Translations under genes and position numbers: made by a program | NCBI GenBank assembly: GCA_907164885.2 | Contig: OU015496.1 | Location: 184,681,281 to 184,745,280 of the forward strand | DNA from: Dolomedes plantarius | Taxonomy: Eukaryota; Arthropoda; Arachnida; Araneae; Dolomedidae | DNA: 64,000 nucleotides | Reading direction: 5' to 3' | Notes under the pieces: generated by a model | The model's database searches: none | What the model saw: only the letters and a program-made list of their open reading frames with translations | What the model was told of the DNA's origin: nothing | Part shown: positions 30,978 to 42,673 of the stretch, one piece after another | How the letters are laid out: every line of letters begins with the position of its first letter | Position numbering within the stretch: position 1 is the first letter of the stretch

Positions 30978-31157
30978 AGTCAAAATTTTGGCGCATTTTG
31001 GTACTTTTCTGTTTAACTGTTTACTGCTTGCCCAAGCGATACAGACTGGGTTTGAAGCGCTGCAAAAATTATAACTCGCGATAACGGACGGTTTTATCGT
31101 CTGTAATTTTGCTTTCCGGAGGTCCGTTATGGAGGAACGTAATCCTACGTTAAAACG
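30842..31157. mobile_element. Probable MITE with an internal TA/TG array
   Basis: Inverted motifs AACGTAGGATTAC (30853-30865) and GTAATCCTACGTT (31139-31151) lie near the edges, the right one preceded by GGAGGTCCGTTATGGA. A (TA)n(TG)n array occupies 30930-30977. The right half recurs at about 38350-38530, again next to a TA/TG array, so this is a repeat family. Flanking duplications are not clear. Confidence 0.5.
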
Positions 31158-31221
31158 GATCTTCACGACTTGTGAATTCTGGTCCTTCCAAAATGCAGCA
31201 CCCATCTCCTCATATGTTAGG

Positions 31222-31412
31222 TTGGTTGGCTGGTAGGTTGGTTGTTTGAGAGCACTACGGTCATTTTCGCTACACGAGGGCTGATTAGACCGGGACCTAC
31301 TGCTTAAAGCCGATTCCAAACGGCTACAAACACCCATGCCAACGAAGGGACTCGAACCCACAGACTCCGGTACCGAATGCCAGCACTCTAGCCATTCGGC
31401 AACCGCTCATGA
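31222..31412 (-). mobile_element. tRNA-derived SINE (family 2)
   Basis: On the minus strand GGTTGCCGAATGGCTAGAG is the A box and GTGGGTTCGAGTCCCTTC the B box. The body passes through GGAATCGGCTTTAAGCAG and ends in an AACCAACC-type tail. The 15-bp flanks TCCTCATATGTTAGG (31207-31221) and TCCTCATATGTTGGG (31413-31427) differ at one base. Confidence 0.9.
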
Positions 31413-31455
31413 TCCTCATATGTTGGGATTCCAGTGATGTCGAAACGTTTAGATC

Positions 31456-31763
31456 AGGCCTGCACAGGTCGAAATGAAATGAGGGCCATATAAAGTTATG
31501 AAAAGCTGCTGCAGGCCGCAAGAAAATAGGATAGATGAGAAAGCAAAAAATATTTTATCTAACAAAAAATAAATTACTGGTTATTTTAAAAATTAAATAA
31601 ATATTAATATTCATTGCTTATATACTCCTTTCGTATTATTATAAACAGAAAAATATTTGGTATTTTTTAGATTTATAATATTATACGTCTTCACAAAAGG
31701 TTTCGCGGGGCCCCTTGGTGAGTGCTGGCTGGCTGCATGGAGCCGTAAGTTGTACATGTCTAG
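31456..31763. mobile_element. Possible decayed hAT MITE
   Basis: The left edge CAGGCCTGCACAGG and the right edge, complement CTAGGCTAGACATGTACAAC, are weakly similar to each other and to hAT ends. GGGGCCCC and GGCCGCA patches on both sides are typical. No clean 8-bp duplication. Confidence 0.35.
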
Positions 31764-34252
31764 CCTAGATAGTACTTTACTTTTTCTAAATTAACAAAGC
31801 GTATAAGTTTTGACGAACTGGCTCTAGTTTTTGTGTTACAAGGTACATTAAAAGAACGCTTTATACCCAAAAATGAACTGGAATGCCTGAAACATGCAGA
31901 AGCAGATTGGTCTATATTCTTCTTTGTAGTTACACTTGTGCGAAATGATATTCAGAAAATGTGCGCTCCCCTCACGGCAAGAGTAATTGAGTTGATAAAA
32001 TAACGACCTCCAAGTAAAGAGACCCGAGTTCGCATCCCGCTTCTGGTGCACGGTCGTTACACATAAATTTTATCTAACGAATTCTTCAATCTTCATTAAA
32101 CAGCGTGTTGATCCACTTGCTTTTTTTTCTTCAAGAAATACGAGTTTCCACGAAGATGCTGCTTAAACAAACCTTACTCCATCTGCTACGCTTGGGGTGA
32201 ATACACCCAGCAAAAACAACGGAAAAACATGACTGACTTTGTAAATCAAGCATATCTAGCATATTTTGGCGTAAAGATAAGAGACCAAGATAAGTTTTGG
32301 GCTCCCTAAAAGATTTGCTAAACTTGCGTAGAGTACTACGATAGTAGTGCAAATAGAGATGGTGAGAAACAGAGAAACGGAAAATTTAACTTTGCTGAAC
32401 GCTTCGTGCGGGAAAAAAACAACACGGTGATTGCTATTTATGTGTAGCATGCCATTATAAATTTCATGTGTCTGTTCTTGTACGATTAGGATCTATTTTC
32501 ATGTACTTCGTAAGTTGGCTACGGGTAAAATTCTGTACTTTTCATTTTTCAATGGTTCATGGATTACCTCAAAAATTAAAGCTAATGCAACAAAACGGAT
32601 GCCATACATGCATCGTAAATTAACCTAAAACATCTTATGCTAACGGTACTAAATATAACGATGACCAGAATAGTGAAATTTAAGGATGCTAAGATAATTG
32701 ATACAAGTAAATCTCAAAGCACAATATTAAAAGAACCACAAACGAGGGCGGATAAAACTTATTAATGCTCAAAGGAAACTAAATTAAATAACCCCTTTTA
32801 AAAAATTGCAGATATTAAATATAGAAATACGTGGACAAAATACTTTCCCACCCCACTCCAAAATACAAATAACAAAAAAATATAAACATCACATATTTCC
32901 GTCAAAATATCCATTATTTTTCGATTTCGAAAAAAAAAAAAGTTTTAAATATATTTCAATTTGTTCCACTTCGGACAAATCTTACGTTTGTAAATATCAT
33001 TTATTCATTATAACTCTCTTTACTTCTATATTTAACATCCTCCCCTCCCGCCCCCCCCCCCAAAAAAAATAAAAATAAATAAATAAATATTTTTTTAAAC
33101 CACATTCCACATTGCCTTTTTATAAGCACGTAAAAGCATTTTCAGTTGTCCTTTTTTAAAGCCCACCAATTCCGTCGCTAAGTCAACCAATAGTCATTAT
33201 GTTTAGTCAGCTGACTACAGAACATTTTCCCCTCACAGCTGTTCTCCACTTCAATGGAATTTGATTTATTTTCCGATTCGGCAAAACGTACCACATTCAA
33301 GTTTTGAAACATAATTTCTGATTTCCGTGAAGTATGCCACATTCAAAATTTGAAATAATATATGTATTCTCTGAAGTAAAGAATGCTTTTATTCTTTATT
33401 CCCTGAATAAGGTACAAAAAGCATAAGGAGAGTAACAAAAAAATTTTAACTTTGACTTGCCCCTTATTGATAAATGCTCTATAGTGATCACATTCAAATC
33501 TTGCTTATGGCCGGTTAATTTTTGGAGTGCTCTATTTGGTACACGATATCAAAACAAACCCCTTGCCTATATGGAATCCACCTTATAAAATAAAATATAA
33601 CATAAAACATTATATATTGCTATACAAAAATGCTATTAACTTCAGTCGAAAATCATCCGCAAAAGATGACATGATGACACAGTACTGAAAGTAAAAACAA
33701 TAAGAATTACTTTAAACACATACATACCTTCACAGGTGTGAAGTAGCAGAAAGGGTCAAAAATCCATCTGAAACGAAAGTAACGTAATTAAAACACAATT
33801 TAAACATACGGCTAGATATTTTAAATTTAAGTAAAAAGTGAACGCACACCGGGAAAAAACGGCTAATAAAATATTGCTGTTTAATGTGTGAAATGATTTT
33901 ATTAGTAAAATTCGCACAGTCAAGGGCAGGAAAATAAACAACCCCCCTTAATAATGGATATTTTTTAATCCTAGTTTTTACATACACTCCCGAAAATCAA
34001 TCAAACAAAGCAAATTTTAATAAAAGAGTGCCGTTACATAGTACATACAAACATAACCATTTTAAAATGTTAAGTATTACAGAAAGATAACGACTCTAAC
34101 GATCATAATATGATCGTTATGTAATAAGATATATTGTGCCTTATTTACCAGTTACGTTACTATCACTAGTTACATTACCATTTACGTTATCAGTTACGCT
34201 ACTGCGATATCTTATTTACAAGTTATGTTACTATCAACTGCATAAAATAAGG
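31764..34252. other. Unassigned AT-rich stretch
   Basis: No gene, terminal repeats or promoter boxes recognised in about 2.5 kb. A C10 run and an A-rich tract lie at 33052-33068. At about 34125-34230 short AGTTACGTTAC-like motifs repeat several times. Confidence 0.5.
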
Positions 34253-34260
34253 GTCTAAAA

Positions 34261-34434
34261 CAGTGATTCTCAACCGTTTTATGCGTAGACCTCCCCCTCC
34301 CTGGATAATCTTAAGAACCTACCCCCAAAAGTCTAAAAACTGTAAGTAACACTAGAAAAATACATTCTGCACATACCTTTTGCTAACCATCCGCTTCTCC
34401 CCAGTGGGGGGGGGGGGCAGGTTGAGAACCACTG
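34261..34434. mobile_element. hAT MITE, 174 bp
   Basis: Ends CAGTGATTCTCAACC and, as complement, CAGTGGTTCTCAACC. Flanks GTCTAAAA (34253-34260) and GTCTAGAA (34435-34442) are an 8-bp duplication with one mismatch. Internal G and C runs. Confidence 0.83.
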
Positions 34435-35279
34435 GTCTAGAAAGAAGGTCACGCTGAATCCTTCCCATATCCAGCGAGTTTTGACTGTTTGCTTGATAAC
34501 AACGACACGACGAAGCAAAATATCTCACCAGAATTTAGTTGAATCTCTTACAATTGCATTTCCCAAAGAAACTAGACAACATCCTCGGGGTGGAGAACAT
34601 GTCAATCAAGTGGTAACCACAGTGTAATTTCAAGAACGAAATAAGATATCAAGAAAATAAAATCGTCGAAATCGTTGCAAGATTATTTTGTGGCGTGCCA
34701 AAAGGTTTTACTCCACTGCTTTATGTACAGAAGCTACTCTAATTTTATCGAGTATGATCACGCAATTAGAATTTTTCACAGCGCTGGAGTCGTTTGCTTT
34801 AGGGACGGAATGCGAGTGGGGGTGGAGGACAGAGAAAACTCTAGAGCAGAGATTCCCAACCTTTTTACGTTTGCAGCACCCTTAGGGATGAGATTAGAAA
34901 CTTGAGGCACGCTTGTTGGAATTTTAGTTTTTTTTTTTTTTTTTTGGCTTTTTAAATATTAAATACATATGAAATATATTTCAGGAACGAGTTAAATTTA
35001 AGTTCAAATAAATGCTTACTCCATTGCTGACTTGATTCATTTATTGAAAGATATAAGTAACAAACACTAGAATAGAATATATTAATACAGTTTCAAAAAT
35101 AGCCGCGGGATTCAGTACTACACTAGAGAACTATAATTGAAAATCGTTCGATGGATGCTTAGAGCACAAATGTGTAATATCAAGCTTAACAGTTGCGGGC
35201 GTTATGAGATAGCTAATTCATCCTCGGGAAAGAGTGCATCGATTTGTATCACAATTTGTCGGTCGTGAATAATTAATTC
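34435..35279. other. Unassigned stretch with a lone hAT-like end
   Basis: CAGAGATTCCCAACCTTTTT at 34853 looks like the left end of a hAT element, and GCAGCACCCTTAGGG follows, as in related elements. No partner end was found downstream, so it may be truncated. A T run lies at 34930-34944. Confidence 0.35.
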
Positions 35280-36012
35280 AACTTAATATTTATTTTAAGT
35301 GGGCCCTACTCCATCAACCTACAAGATCTCTATCGTATTATACTTGGGTTATATGAACAACATGGTTTAAAGACTTATATAACTGAAAATAAATTTCGAG
35401 CTCTACTAGACCTAGTCCTAAATGAGACAATACTATATAATGGTAGTAACTACTTTAAACAAATACATGGTATACCGATGGGTGGAGGATGCTTGTCAGC
35501 ACTGGCAGATATTTACCTTCACTATTACGAAAGAAGAGTTATGATTCTTAATGAACTAATGTTTTTCAGATACGTTAACGATATACTAATATGCTTTAAT
35601 GAAAACTTAACTGCAATAGATATTAATTTTTACCATGAAAATCTCAAATTGGTGGAGACTGATAAAGATTGCGAAGGCAATTTGGCATTTTTGAACTTGT
35701 ATTTAAATGTTAATAATCTAAATCTAGTATCGTACAGTATTTATGATAAACGTGAATATTAAAATTTTAAAAATGTCAGAATTATGAATAAGAATAACGC
35801 TCTACACTTAAATATTAAACGTAATGTAGTTATAAACCAGATAATACGTTGCCAACGTTTACATTCAAACACAAAGATTATGGACTTCAGAATAAATAAA
35901 TTCATAGCACTAGCCACTGATTAGGGTTTTCCTGTTAATTTCCTCAAGTCAATTCTAACCCAGTTTTTTAATTTAAATAATACCGATTGCGAGAAACGTT
36001 TTAACATATAGT
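35280..36012 (+). pseudogene. Reverse transcriptase fossil, possibly Penelope-like
   Basis: One plus-strand frame reads through reverse-transcriptase motifs: YSINLQDLYRIILGLYE, then KQIHGIPMGGGCLSALADIY (the finger/palm MG motif), FFRYVNDILICF (the YxDD box with N for the first D), GNLAFLNLYLNV and VSYSIYDKREY. A TAA at 35761 is followed in frame by RIMNKNNALHLNIKRN and, after another stop, GFPVNFLKSIL. The end is the stop near 36010. The MGG...LADIY and YVxD spacing and the missing retroviral-type RNase H resemble Penelope-like elements. A GIY-YIG endonuclease was not found. The N-terminal part is gone and the YxDD change plus two stops make it inactive. Confidence 0.6.
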
Positions 36013-36690
36013 TGGCAACATCAAAAGTTTCCCTATTACGACATCAAAAATCCCTACTATGACTATAAATGTGTGTGTGCTAGTGATTCGTGACACTAGC
36101 TTGGCGTGGAGTTAAGTATTTTAGTATCTTAATATTTTAGTAGAGTATTAGTTAACGTGTAATTATTTTTGTATTTTAGTACTTTAGATTTGTATTTTTG
36201 TATGTCTGTATATTGTTTTTCTGTATTTATATTTTAGTATTTTAAAATATTTATTGTTTATCCAAATCATTATAAGGTATAAACACTATTCATAATGTAA
36301 TTAAGTTTTAGATTACTCTATATTAAAATTATATGGTTTAACTTGTCTGTTTCATTTTAAATGTCTCTTCAATAATTGTTTTTAACAGTCTCCGACTATT
36401 AATTGTTTTTATAGCCGACCTCCGGGAGTGTTGTCTAGACGCTAACCGGGGTTGGGGGATCACAACCCCCCCCCCCAGTCATCAACTATAACACCTCCAC
36501 TTTTTTTCTACTTAAATACTTAATTGTATATCTCGATTTATGTTATTAGAGTATTAAATGATCGCATCTATCCCTTTTAGTTATCTTAATTTTAAATATC
36601 TATTATATCGTAAATATTTTTCTGTGCAGCTTAGCGCCTAAAATTTATTTACTGATTCTTTGTTTTCCTATTAAGTAATGTACATTTGTA

Positions 36691-36693
<3 letters not shown>
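36013..36693. other. AT-rich stretch, possibly the tail of the RT element
   Basis: TTTTAGTATTTTAG-like motifs repeat at 36110-36240. A GGGTTGGGGGATCACAACCC hairpin lies at about 36451-36470. No RNA gene or gene recognised. Confidence 0.4.

Positions 36694-36723
<30 letters not shown>
36694..36723. repeat. (TA)n microsatellite
   Basis: About 15 TA units at the left flank of the Tc1 family C copy 2. Confidence 0.96.
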
Positions 36724-36725
<2 letters not shown>

Positions 36726-36728
<3 letters not shown>

Positions 36729-38271
36729 TGCTCAAAAAAATTAGGGGAGCAAGCGAAGAAGTTAAGAAAACCGTGCGTGACAGCCACGTATTGCCATAAA
36801 ATGGATAGTACACGCGTATTAATGCGCAATACAGAAAAAAAGACGTACAAAAATTTGTAATTAAGCTTAATTCTTTGAAAATATGGAAAAAAAACATGAA
36901 AAGATGATTTAGGGCAACAATTTGGTTACATGTAAACGATAAAAAAAAAAGTATTGTTTAGAAATGATGCAAGATTTTTAATATGGCGTGTGGTCTCCTC
37001 GAACAGCTAAGACTGCTTCACACCTGTTTTCATGGATGCGATGATGTTATCGAGAAGACTTTGGGGAATACTGTTCCACTCCTCAAGAAGTGCAATCTCC
37101 AAGTCTCGGAGAGTAAAAGGAGGCCTTGGTCTCGCAGCAATGCGTCGTCCGAGCATGTCCCAAACATGCTCGATTGGATTCAGGTCAGGAGAGCACGCTG
37201 GCCATTCCATATGCCATATTGTTTCAGCTTCAAGCATGTTCTCTACAAGACGAGCTGTATGCGGTCTGGCATTATCATGCTGAAAAACAAAGGAATCTCC
37301 AATGGCTGCAGCGTAAGGTATGACATGAGGTCTCAGTATCTCGTCTGCTTACCTTCGGGCCGTGAAAGTACCATTCCGAATGATATGCAGATCCGTACGT
37401 CCACCTATGCTGATTCCACCCCATACCATAAAACCAGCTCGTCTGTATTGTGAACTTTCACGAACGAATGTAGGGTTATTTCGAGTGCCCCTTTCCCTCC
37501 ATACCAAAACACGTCAGGTGTCACACTCCAGACCGAATCGGGACTCGTCTGTAAACAGCACTTGGCTCCAATCATGTTGCTCCCAATCTCGATGTTCAAC
37601 AGCCCATCTTCTTCGGGCCGCACGGTGGCGTAAGGTCAACGGAATGCAGATAATTGGCCTACGTGCATAGAGCCCTCCCTGATGAAGCCTATTACGTACT
37701 ATTTGGCTGTACACCCTTCGTCCTGTTGCCAAGAGCAACTGTCTTTGCAGCTGAGTAGCATTGTCTGTTCTGTTTCGACGAGCTGTTAACAGTATATACC
37801 GCTCATCAGTTGCTGTAGTGGCGCGTGGCCGACCTTGCCCTGGTCGACGTCTAATATTCCCTGTTTCTTGGAATCGATTCCGCAGCCTTGCAACGACACT
37901 TCTGGCGACTCCAACAGCGACACTACGTTGTGTTTGCCCGGATTCAAGTCTGCCTATAACACGCCATGCCATGGATTTCGGTAAATCACGCTGTTGAGAC
38001 ATTTTCAAGTCACCTTTTCTGAAAAAGAATAACTGAGCAATCGAATTTCACAGTTAAGGCATTGAAACAGACGTTTCTGCAACATCCCGATTTCCGCCCT
38101 TATGTTCTTTTTCTAGTTTTTGATGTCATGAACTTCGATTTGCATATGAAGTTTTCTTCTTCTGTTTTCTGCTAGGCTTTAAATTATGGATGATTTATTT
38201 TATGTTACTTATCGGTGTAAGTATTTGCGTAATTTCGTTAAAACCATGTGCTCCCCTAATTATTTTGAGCA

Positions 38272-38274
<3 letters not shown>
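36726..38274 (-). mobile_element. Tc1-type transposon (family C), copy 2
   Basis: Ends CACTGCTCAAAAAAATTAGG and the exact complement at the right (TAATTATTTTGAGCAGTG with one change). It is 1,549 bp and closely similar to 16267-17821 throughout. TA tracts are on both sides. The right TA flank is intact at 38275-38276, and CA separates the left end from its TA. Confidence 0.94.
36989..38008 (-). pseudogene. Tc1 family C transposase, inactivated copy
   Basis: The reading frame matches the copy at 16536-17549 but has several lesions. A CGA-to-TGA change stops it after FGLECDT (near 37517), a CpG-to-TpG type mutation. A TAC-to-TAA change stops it in the RRYADE region (near 37350). A one-base deletion near 37031 shifts the last 20 residues. 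A 6-bp in-frame deletion removes two codons in the helix-turn-helix region. The catalytic FTDES and DLNPIEHVW motifs remain. The shifted end would otherwise read GDHTPY, longer than in copy 1. Confidence 0.88.
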
Positions 38275-38368
<94 letters not shown>

Positions 38369-38369
38369 C
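38275..38369. repeat. (TA)n(TG)n microsatellite
   Basis: About 40 TA units followed by a short TG tract. Confidence 0.97.
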
Positions 38370-38530
38370 ATGTGTGTATGTCAAAATTTTGACGCATTTT
38401 GGTACTTTTCTGTATAATTCTGGCACGCTGCCAAAATTATAACTCGCGCGGTACGGACGGACGGTTTTAGCGTTTGAAATTTTCCTTTCCGGAGGACCGT
38501 TATGGATGAATGTAATCCTACGTTAAAAAA
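38370..38530. mobile_element. Right half of the 30.9-kb repeat family
   Basis: TCAAAATTTTGACGCATTTTGGTAC, CGGACGGTTTTAGCG and GTAATCCTACGTTAAAA match 30978-31157. The left half is absent, apparently displaced by the Tc1 copy and its TA array. Confidence 0.65.
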
Positions 38531-39279
38531 GGTTTTAAATAAATTCCTATCAAGCCTTTATATTTTTTTCTTTAATCAAGTGAACATCATCTTAATTTTT
38601 TTTTTCAATGGATGATAACCATTTGTTATTTAAAAACGGATAATTCTTAGATTTCTATAAACTTTTATCAACTAAACTGGATTTTAAACAAAGAAGACGA
38701 GTTTATTGTTTTATGTGTTTATTCATAAATGTAAATTTATCATATATTAGTTTTAAAACACATATTAGTTTTTTGATGATGAAGCCCCTCCAGTTATAAG
38801 GCCCTGTTTTATCAACATTTAATCGTCCCTTTCAAGAGCCCAGTAGCATATTTGACTCATTACTATATAGATTGTTTTATACCTAACAGTATAAAATATC
38901 CTACCTTCACTCGACATCATTTTTAATAGCGTATCTTTTGAGAACTTTATAATATTAAAAAATGAGGTATTTAGAGATGTCACAGTGATGTAGCGTCGGA
39001 AGCTATGTAGTACCGAATATATCTCTCACCCACAGAAGTTTCATATAAAATCCTTACAGATACTTTAAACGTACCAGAGGATATTTTTTTAATATTAATT
39101 CACGAAACGATTTCTGACGCAGAGCTGCATCGATTCTATGTTACTGTACGTAAGAAAGGAATAGAAGATAGATCTTCAACATTTATTATAATCGAATATT
39201 TCTTCAATATTAGAGGTAGCATTCTTTTATTAAGATGGCCTAAAAACTATAAATTTTAATTTTGGCCGTCCCGTGAGCT
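38531..39279. other. Unassigned stretch
   Basis: No gene or repeat recognised. Confidence 0.5.
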
Positions 39280-39289
39280 AGATTTTAAA

Positions 39290-39520
39290 CATCCCCCGTG
39301 GCGGCTTCAGGGGGGGGGGGGGCAGTAGGGGCAATTGCCCCTCCCAAAAAAGCCCGGCATATTTTTTTTCCCATAGCCTAAAATTATATAATCGTAGACC
39401 TACTACTAAATGGGTTTAAATTTATAATGAGACGATGTTTATTTCTTATTATATATATATAACTCTAAGAGCCGACGTTGCCCCCCCCCCCCGAAAAAAA
39501 AACTCTGGACTGGAGCCACC
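39290..39520. mobile_element. Probable hAT-like MITE, 231 bp
   Basis: AGATTTTAAA occurs at 39280-39289 and 39521-39530, a direct repeat bounding the unit. Inside, GTGGCGGCTTCAG near the left and CTGGAGCCACC at the right are inverted to each other. G12 and C14 runs lie just inside each end. Confidence 0.55.
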
Positions 39521-39530
39521 AGATTTTAAA

Positions 39531-40917
39531 TGGGTAAAGCAGCAGTAGAGCTAGCTGTATGTCTCTTGATGAGAAAGTTGCCAAGAAGGAATTTCTAATA
39601 CGTATGCGTAGAAAAAGAAACAAAACACACGATACTTATCTCATGAGATAGAAGTTGAAGCGATATCTGCTACACAATAGGAAAACTATGAATCCTGATA
39701 TGCAATATTTAAAATGCTTCTTATCATCTTATAACCCATTTACTGGCTTTTCACAAATTTATAGTTTTGAATTCCGCGTCTAGAGAAGGTGAGCATAACA
39801 TTCAAAATTTCGAGACACATCTACTTCATAAGCAAGTCACCTACATATTAACGTTTATACATATTAACGATTACGAATTAATGTTCCTAGTCACATCTGT
39901 ATACTCTAATATAAACTGATCTACTCCTAATAGACCCACATATTCAAGCAGCATAACCCTCACGATCGATGAAACGAGGTATGTAATTATTCTCAAATAT
40001 AATCACTATATGTTTCCTCACACGTTATATAATTATGGGACATACTTTTAACAGATAAAAAGAGCACACTGCACTAAAGTTATACACATCTCATTATGCA
40101 AAAATATAACGTCCAACCGACTCAGCATGCAAGTACTTTAAAGGTTTAAAACAGACTTATAAATGATAATGCAACTTATTAAGAATTTGCCGAGATGGTA
40201 AATAATTTAAAATTTACACTAAAAAATCATCTAAAATCTGGAATAATTTTACACGCATTTCTTTTGATGTACGATGATTGTTTAACATTTATTTTTAAAA
40301 TGTTCATTTCGTTTTGAAAACAGTATTTTCTTCACGAGAAAACTAAAAAAATCGTGACTTTGTGCAAAGTTTCAACAGCTGATAGTGTTTAAGATTTAAC
40401 AGCTGATAAGCAAATTTTACTCTACATGTTAAAAATTGATCAGTTCCACCTGAGTAAATCTCTAGGGTGATCTGAAATAACAACTGAAGCCTGATGCCAT
40501 CTATTGAAAAATAATCATATATTTCAAAATCTCTAACCATGTATTCTAAGCTAATAATAGTTATACGAGCATGGATATATACGGTCAACCCACCTCGTTT
40601 GTGCTGGTTAAGAACGCAAGACCCCGACGAAAATAGAATTTTCGTATCTCAGAGCTACCCCAAGAATAACTCTTAACGTTGTTAACCACATTCAGTGCGC
40701 ACAAAAAAAGTAACACTCCCTGTGGTGCTACAGCATTTTTTTTTTAAATTTACAATTACGGTGTCAGCAACGTTATTTAATCCTACACCACACAACGTGA
40801 GGATGATACAATACAAAAGAACCTTAGCATGAGACGCTCGTTATACATGCCCAGTATTTTAAAAGGAGTACAATTATTAAGCTTAGAAAACACCGTTTTG
40901 GACCGAATTTTCTAATA
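39531..40917. other. Unassigned AT-rich stretch
   Basis: No supported feature. Frames are short and without motifs. Confidence 0.5.
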
Positions 40918-40925
40918 CAGTAGAG

Positions 40926-41193
40926 CAGGGCCGCCCAGAGACTTTACGGAGCCTGGGGCAAACTTCTGTTGGGGGCCCCAAGAAATCTGATTAATCGAAT
41001 AATTTTTTTTTATTTTTTTGGGGGCCCCTTTTTTCAGTAGATTATTTTGAATTTTGAAGTACGGTACAAGTTTCAGCATTTTCTTTTGGAGGAAATCTAA
41101 TAAATATTTTAAAAAAAAATTGGGGGGCCCCCCGGCAGTTGGGGATCTGGGGCAAAGTGCCCCAGTTGCCCCCCCCCCCTCTGGGCGGCCCTG
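40926..41193. mobile_element. hAT MITE type P (CAGGGCCGCCCAGAG), copy 1
   Basis: Perfect inverted ends CAGGGCCGCCCAGAG. The flank CAGTAGAG at 40918-40925 and at 41194-41201 is a perfect 8-bp duplication. 268 bp, non-coding, with GGGGCCCC patches. The second copy is at 56805-57101. Immediately to the right, sharing the middle CAGTAGAG, lies another hAT MITE. Confidence 0.93.
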
Positions 41194-41201
41194 CAGTAGA
41201 G

Positions 41202-41501
41202 CAGTGGTCCCCAACCCCCGGTAGTGGATCAAATAGTACCGGGCCGCCCAAGGAACATTAAATTATTTCCATTTTATTTACTGTGGTGTATTTCTCTCGG
41301 GTTAGTGCGACTTTGTCGGGTTTGTGCTAATTTATACCTTTGTAACAGAAGAAATCTCGTAACTATTTTAAATTAGTTTATTGCTTATTAAACATTTCAA
41401 AATTATGAATTAAAATTGCAATCACAGCCCCCCTCAGCGGGCCGCGGTAAAATTATAAAACATTGACCGATCCGCAGCGATTAAAAGGTTGGGGAGCACT
41501 G
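41202..41501. mobile_element. hAT MITE type Q (CAGTGGTCCCCAACC), copy 1
   Basis: Ends CAGTGGTCCCCAACC and, as complement, CAGTGCTCCCCAACC. It is bounded by CAGTAGAG at 41194-41201 and 41502-41509. 300 bp, non-coding. The other copy is inverted at 59201-59512. Confidence 0.93.
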
Positions 41502-41509
41502 CAGTAGAG

Positions 41510-41867
41510 TACGGCTTCCAACGAGAAAAATGTAATGAACTCAGATTGCATCTAAAAAAACCCAGATTGTAATTAAAAAAAATCCAGCTTTAAAATTTTT
41601 TCTATTGAAAATTATAAAATGAAATACATATCAGGTAGTACACACCACATTTTGTAAGATTACTTGAAGTTATATTAAAGTTGCTTTATTTAATTGTCAA
41701 AGTTTAATCATTTCGTCCTTCTCCTCCAAATTAATTTTCTAAAGATCTTTATTTTTCTTTTTTGGAACGAAGTTCTTTTACGCGGCTTACAGTAGAGTGA
41801 ACTGGCAGGAATCGTCACGTAACGAAAAAGCGTTATGCCCCCTTCATAAGAGCTTTTTCTCAAGGGA
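41510..41867. other. Unassigned AT-rich stretch
   Basis: No feature recognised. Confidence 0.5.
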
Positions 41868-41995
41868 TCTGTGGCTGAATGGTTATCGCGTCGGACTACG
41901 GAGTATCGGACTATCGCACTACGGAGCGAGAGGTCCCTGGTTCAAATCCCCGCACAAGTGCTGGCCGTTTCTATTCCCACTCAGTCTTGGAATAG
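41868..41995 (+). mobile_element. tRNA-like sequence, probable SINE (family 5)
   Basis: GGGATCTGTGGCTGAATGGT is a good A-box region and GTCCCTGGTTCAAATCCCC a good B box. The variable region between them carries a duplicated CGGACTA/GGAGTA motif, so it cannot fold as a normal tRNA. A body of about 50 bp follows before a TA tract. Only one copy is in the window. Confidence 0.55.
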
Positions 41996-42019
41996 CGCAG
42001 TATATATATATATATAATA

Positions 42020-42628
42020 CAGTCGAACCTCCATATATCGAAGTAGCAAATTGCGCGAAAAAAATTCGATATATAGAATTGAGCTTAGTCTTATCATAAT
42101 TCTCCTAAAAAAATTAAAAATTAAAGCTAATTTTCGTATACGAAACTCTTTCTAATTTATATGCGAATCCCATTAAATGAAAGTTAATAACTGAAAAATG
42201 AATTAACATAAAAGATTTATTGATTACTTACTACATATCTTTAAAAAAACAATAATGCAGACAGTGGTTACAATGATCACAGTTACATTAAAAAAAAAAA
42301 AAAAAAACTGCGAATATCTTGCTGAACAGTTAGTTTTGCGGAAAGTTCAAAGAAATGTTCGTATTTATTCAGTCCACTAAAAACTTCATCAGGGACATTT
42401 TCCGCGAATTGAAGTCCACGACGTATTGTTTCAAATGCCAAAAATTGGGAGATTTTATTCTAAAGTGGAATAAAATCTCCCAATTTGTCTTGAAAAAAAT
42501 TTCGATGTATAGAGATTCTTTCGATATATAGAAACAATTTTTCTATGTAATGAACATGGAGATTTGCTAAGAGTTCGATACATAGAAAATTTCGATGTAG
42601 GGAAGTTCGATATATGGAGGTTCGACTG
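42020..42628 (-). mobile_element. Pogo/Tigger MITE (second family), copy 2
   Basis: The same ends as 25111-25726 (CAGTCGAACCTCCATATATC), with TA on both sides. It carries the perfect 17-bp hairpin at 42444-42484 and the remnant of a transposase tail on the minus strand (GLQFAENVPDEVFSGLNK). (TA)n tracts adjoin at both edges. Confidence 0.9.

Positions 42629-42670
<42 letters not shown>
42629..42670. repeat. (TA)n microsatellite
   Basis: About 19 TA units right of the MITE. Confidence 0.95.

Positions 42671-42673
<3 letters not shown>

Noticed and set aside
31456..31763. A well-defined hAT MITE
   Set aside because: The ends match only weakly and no 8-bp duplication is visible, so it is kept only as a low-confidence feature.
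41868..41960. tRNA gene
   Set aside because: The A and B boxes are good, but the anticodon and variable regions contain a duplicated motif and the acceptor stem does not close. A SINE head is more likely.
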